8,407 bases of DNA. Origin: an uncultured Chlamydiae bacterium. Its GTDB lineage: Bacteria > Chlamydiota > Chlamydiia > Chlamydiales > SM23-39. Position numbers and translations under genes: made by a program. Shown here in pieces: positions 6,707 to 8,407 of the stretch (position 1 is the stretch's first letter; each line of letters starts with the position of its first letter). The DNA lies in assembly GCA_903909295.1 (NCBI GenBank), contig CAIVVG010000039.1:1-8407 (forward strand). Direction: 5' to 3'. Under the pieces are notes generated by a model. It saw only the letters and a program-made list of their open reading frames with translations. It was not told the DNA's origin and ran no database searches.

Positions 6707-8025
6707 TCATTACTATTGACGGTCCTTCAGGGACAGGAAAATCAACCGTTGCGAGAGAAGTAGCCAAGCGGCTGGGCTTTACCTTTTTTGATACAGGGGC
6801 GATGTATCGCTCCGTTGCGTGGCAAATCCTTCATGAAGGAGTGGATCCCGCAGATCAAAAACAGGTTGAAGAACTCGTCTCCCGCTTTATTTTTCATATC
6901 CGGACCAATCCTGCCGGAGAGCGCTCCTATTTTGTCGGCACCCATGACGTGACCAAAGCAATCCGGACCCAACAGATTTCGAACGTCGCCTCGCAAGTAG
7001 CCGTTTATGGAGAAGTTCGCCAGGCGCTCGTTCGGATCCAGCGCAAATTTGGCCAAGAGACCGATGCTGTTTTTGAAGGGCGCGATATGGGAACCGTTGT
7101 ATTCCCCAATGCCGATCTGAAAATTTTTCTCACAGCCAAAGCCAAAATCCGCGCTGAGCGAAGATTCCGCGAGCTCAGGGGCAAATTCCCCGATGCGGAG
7201 ATGAGTTTGGATCAGATCCAGATGGAAATTGAGGCGCGCGATGAGACCGATTCTACCCGCAAACTCTCTCCCCTCTGCCAAGCAAAAGATGCGGTGTTGA
7301 TCGACACCTCCCATTTAACGGTAGAGCAAGTGATTCAACAAATTGTCCACCTCAAGCCGAAGAAAAAATGGCCCTACGCCTCGATGAAACCTTTTTATTT
7401 TTTCATCTATTGGCTCGCTCGGTTTTTCTTTCGCACCTGCTTTCGTTTAAAAATTTATGGACGGGAACACTTTCGCCCAGGTGCCGGCATTTTAGCCGCC
7501 AACCACGCCTCCCTCTATGACCCCGAAGTAGTCTCCATCTCCTGCCCTGAAGAGGTCCACTTCTTAGCCAAGGGGCCGCTCTTTGACATCCCCCTACTAG
7601 GCCCTATGATTCGCCGCCTCAACTCCCATCCTGTAGAGCGCGACGCATCCGATATTAAAACGTTCCGCCTCATCTTGCAGCTGCTCGGCGAAGGGAAGAA
7701 AGTCATTATTTTTCCTGAGGGGCAGCGCTCTCCCGATGGAGCTCTGCAGCCACTCGAGAGGGGCATTGCCTTTTTAGTCCAAAAGGCAGAGTGCCGGATC
7801 TTCCCCGTCTATGTGCACGGCACCTATGCCGCTTGGCCGATCAATCAAAAATGGCCGAAATTCTTTGGAAAAGTAGCCTGCGTCTTTGGCACCTCGATCG
7901 ATTGGGAAGAGTTTGCCGGCCTAGGGAAAAAAGAGATGCAGCAAGCCATCCTCGAGCGCACCTCCAAGGCGCTTGCCTCCCTGCAACATTGGTACGAAAC
8001 CGGCGCGAAGGGGAGCCCTCCTTAG
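6703..8025 (+). CDS. cmk-plsC: Fusion of cytidylate kinase (Cmk) and 1-acylglycerol-3-phosphate acyltransferase (PlsC)
   Basis: The 440-residue product contains two complete enzymes. Residues 1 to about 217 are CMP kinase, which phosphorylates CMP and dCMP with ATP: P-loop GPSGTGKST at 7-15, FFDTGAMYR at 28-36, VFEGRDMGTVVFP at 123-135 and RDETDSTRKLSPL at 179-191. Residues from about 228 to 430 are a PlsC-type acyltransferase that converts lysophosphatidate to phosphatidate. They open with a hydrophobic segment at 230-245, followed by the catalytic NHASLYD (267-273), the substrate-binding block FPEGQRSPDG (337-346) and a conserved proline in IFPVYVHGT (366-374). A lysine-rich linker (about 218-227) joins them. 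The start ATG lies in an ATGA overlap with cdsA, with no clear Shine-Dalgarno site. In Chlamydia the two genes are separate neighbours. The linker holds an A6 run (7363-7368); one A fewer would stop Cmk after 227 residues at TGA 7385-7387, overlapping an ATG at 7384 (Met228). The domain calls are firm. Whether one polypeptide or two is made is open. Confidence 0.93.
   Translation: MIITIDGPSGTGKSTVAREVAKRLGFTFFDTGAMYRSVAWQILHEGVDPADQKQVEELVSRFIFHIRTNPAGERSYFVGTHDVTKAIRTQQISNVASQVAVYGEVRQALVRIQRKFGQETDAVFEGRDMGTVVFPNADLKIFLTAKAKIRAERRFRELRGKFPDAEMSLDQIQMEIEARDETDSTRKLSPLCQAKDAVLIDTSHLTVEQVIQQIVHLKPKKKWPYASMKPFYFFIYWLARFFFRTCFRLKIYGREHFRPGAGILAANHASLYDPEVVSISCPEEVHFLAKGPLFDIPLLGPMIRRLNSHPVERDASDIKTFRLILQLLGEGKKVIIFPEGQRSPDGALQPLERGIAFLVQKAECRIFPVYVHGTYAAWPINQKWPKFFGKVACVFGTSIDWEEFAGLGKKEMQQAILERTSKALASLQHWYETGAKGSPP
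7363..7368 (+). other. A6 homopolymer at the cmk/plsC junction, possible frameshift or slippage site
   Basis: Six A residues form the lysine codons 221-222 in the linker of the fused protein. Reading with one A removed gives five sense codons after the disturbed one, then TGA at 7385-7387. That stop overlaps ATG 7384-7386 as ATGA. The arrangement is seen directly. Whether the sixth A is real, an assembly error or subject to slippage cannot be decided from one sequence. Confidence 0.5.
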
Positions 8026-8061
8026 GGGGTGTTCTGTAAAAAATATTTCATCGAGTTTTTT

Positions 8062-8077
8062 GTACCAACGTTCGTAC
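8062..8077. repeat. 16-bp near-perfect palindrome in the cmk-plsC/tRNA intergenic region
   Basis: The segment reads GTAC-C-AACGTT-C-GTAC and is a dyad apart from one symmetrical C/C mismatch. It sits 37 bp after the operon stop codon, preceded by an A6 (8038-8043) and T6 (8056-8061) pair and followed by AT-rich DNA up to about 8093. It is not a strong terminator, being AT-rich and without a T-tract after it. A protein-binding site is possible, but no nearby gene start on either strand clearly uses it. Confidence 0.3.
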
Positions 8078-8123
8078 TTATATTAACATAATAGGGGGGT
8101 GGATGGAGTTGAAGTTGTTCGTG

Positions 8124-8151
8124 AAAAAAAGAGGGGAAGCGCAGCTTCCCC
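8124..8151 (-). terminator. Rho-independent terminator of tRNA-Leu
   Basis: Read on the minus strand, an 8-bp perfect stem GGGGAAGC/GCTTCCCC (8151-8144 and 8140-8133) with a 3-nt loop is followed by TC and seven T residues (8130-8124). It begins 6 nt after the tRNA discriminator base. The plus strand has no T-tract after the stem, so it acts only in the minus direction. Confidence 0.88.
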
Positions 8152-8157
8152 CTTGTA

Positions 8158-8241
8158 TGCGGCCAAGATGACTCGAACATCCACCGAGTTGCCCCGACTA
8201 GAACCTGAATCTAGCGCGTCTGCCAATTCCGCCATGGCCGC
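8158..8241 (-). tRNA. tRNA-Leu, anticodon CAG
   Basis: On the minus strand a full class II tRNA can be folded. The 7-bp acceptor stem is GCGGCCA/TGGCCGC, the D arm contains AATTGGCAGA, and the anticodon stem-loop is CTAGA-TTCAGGT-TCTAG with anticodon CAG at 8207-8205, reading CUG. The long variable arm (about CGGG-GCAA-CTCG) is typical of leucine tRNAs. The T arm GGATG-TTCGAGT-CATCT has one G-T pair at its base. The discriminator base is A, as expected for leucine. The CCA end is not encoded (TAC follows), so it must be added enzymatically. Length is 84 nt including the discriminator. It is a single-gene unit with its own terminator, oriented against the operon and divergent from trxA. Confidence 0.95.
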
Positions 8242-8255
8242 GAATGACGCTCTCC

Positions 8256-8284
8256 ATTCTACTGCCCGAGGGGATTAAAGGGAA
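8256..8284 (-). promoter_or_regulatory. Candidate promoter of tRNA-Leu
   Basis: On the minus strand TAGAAT at 8261-8256 is a reasonable -10, and TTCCCT at 8284-8279 is a weak -35 at 17-bp spacing. Transcription would begin near 8249, about 8 nt before the mature 5' end at 8241, followed by a GC-containing discriminator region. Only the -10 and its position are persuasive. Confidence 0.35.
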
Positions 8285-8306
8285 GACGGAAAAGGGTTCT
8301 TTCTCC

Positions 8307-8312
8307 TATACT
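8307..8312 (+). promoter_or_regulatory. Candidate -10 element for trxA
   Basis: TATACT lies 23 bp before the trxA ATG, giving a start near 8319 and a leader of about 17 nt. No recognisable -35 is found 16-18 bp upstream. The trxA gene needs its own promoter here because the tRNA beside it is transcribed in the opposite direction, which gives this otherwise weak match some support. Confidence 0.3.
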
Positions 8313-8335
8313 GGAGTCAAAAGGGAAGGTACTTT

Positions 8336-8407
8336 ATGTCCGACAAAGGTGCAGTGCAACACTTAACTGATGAAAATTTTGAAAAGACGATCCAAAAAGG
8401 GGTGACC
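8336..8407 (+). CDS. trxA: Thioredoxin TrxA, N-terminal fragment cut by the window end
   Basis: Only the first 24 codons are present, with no stop before the edge. The translation begins MSDKGAVQHLTDENFEKTIQ and continues KGVT, matching the usual thioredoxin start in which a V-x-x-LTDENF strand-helix element precedes the hydrophobic strand leading to the WCGPC active site. The active site lies beyond the window, so the identification rests on this short N-terminal pattern. A purine-rich Shine-Dalgarno region (GGGAAGG, 8323-8329) lies 6 nt before the ATG. Thioredoxin reduces protein disulfides in the cytoplasm with electrons from thioredoxin reductase. The gene is divergent from tRNA-Leu. Confidence 0.7.
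   Translation, partial: MSDKGAVQHLTDENFEKTIQKGVT

Noticed and set aside
6742..7314. Minus-strand open frame of 190 codons inside cmk
   Set aside because: It is antisense to the conserved CMP kinase motifs and shows no independent evidence.
8103..8171. Small plus-strand ORF of 22 codons after a G-run
   Set aside because: It runs through the tRNA-Leu terminator and into the tRNA on the opposite strand, so the open frame is incidental.
1..8407. Mobile element, CRISPR array, toxin-antitoxin or defence system
   Set aside because: No transposase, integrase, spaced repeat array or defence domain was seen on either strand. All sizeable genes are housekeeping functions.

Overview
The window most resembles a piece of a chromosome from a member of the Chlamydiota, probably an uncultured environmental ('chlamydia-like') lineage, because base composition looks close to 50% GC by eye, higher than I recall for cultured members. 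The assignment rests on gene order and protein architecture: an unusually long fused SecDF next to uppS-cdsA-cmk-plsC is, from memory, the order found in Chlamydia. The C-terminal signature of CdsA is also the variant form (PGLGG...LDAID) that I associate with the PVC group. No database search was possible, so this is inference.

Layout: positions 1-112 are a non-coding, very GC-rich stretch (about three quarters G+C over the first 90 bases) holding three 13-nt mini-hairpins. Positions 113-3877 (minus strand) are secDF. A short divergent promoter region of about 70 bp follows. The plus strand then carries a tightly packed operon: purA (3950-5230), uppS (5227-5904), cdsA (5909-6706) and a cmk-plsC fusion (6703-8025). 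Junctions are a 4-bp ATGA overlap, a 4-nt gap and a 4-bp ATGA overlap. After the operon there is about 100 bp of AT-rich intergenic DNA, a minus-strand tRNA-Leu(CAG) with a clear intrinsic terminator, and the first 24 codons of a plus-strand thioredoxin gene that runs off the window.

Functionally the plus operon joins one purine gene (PurA, IMP to adenylosuccinate) to envelope lipid synthesis. UppS makes the undecaprenyl carrier. CdsA condenses CTP with phosphatidic acid. The fused protein downstream carries a CMP kinase (feeding CTP) and a lysophosphatidate acyltransferase (making phosphatidic acid), so its two halves feed the two substrates of CdsA. SecDF, transcribed the other way, supports protein export through SecYEG.

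The most interesting point is the cmk-plsC junction. The two genes are in one frame, but removing a single A from the A6 run at 7363-7368 would end Cmk at a TGA that overlaps a plsC ATG as ATGA, the same junction used twice elsewhere in this operon. The fusion therefore looks like the result of one base: a recent natural frameshift, a homopolymer sequencing error, or a slippage site yielding both forms. Other points of interest are the structured GC-rich element at the left edge, the roughly 415-residue extra domain in SecDF, and purA heading the operon. I found no mobile element, CRISPR array or defence system.
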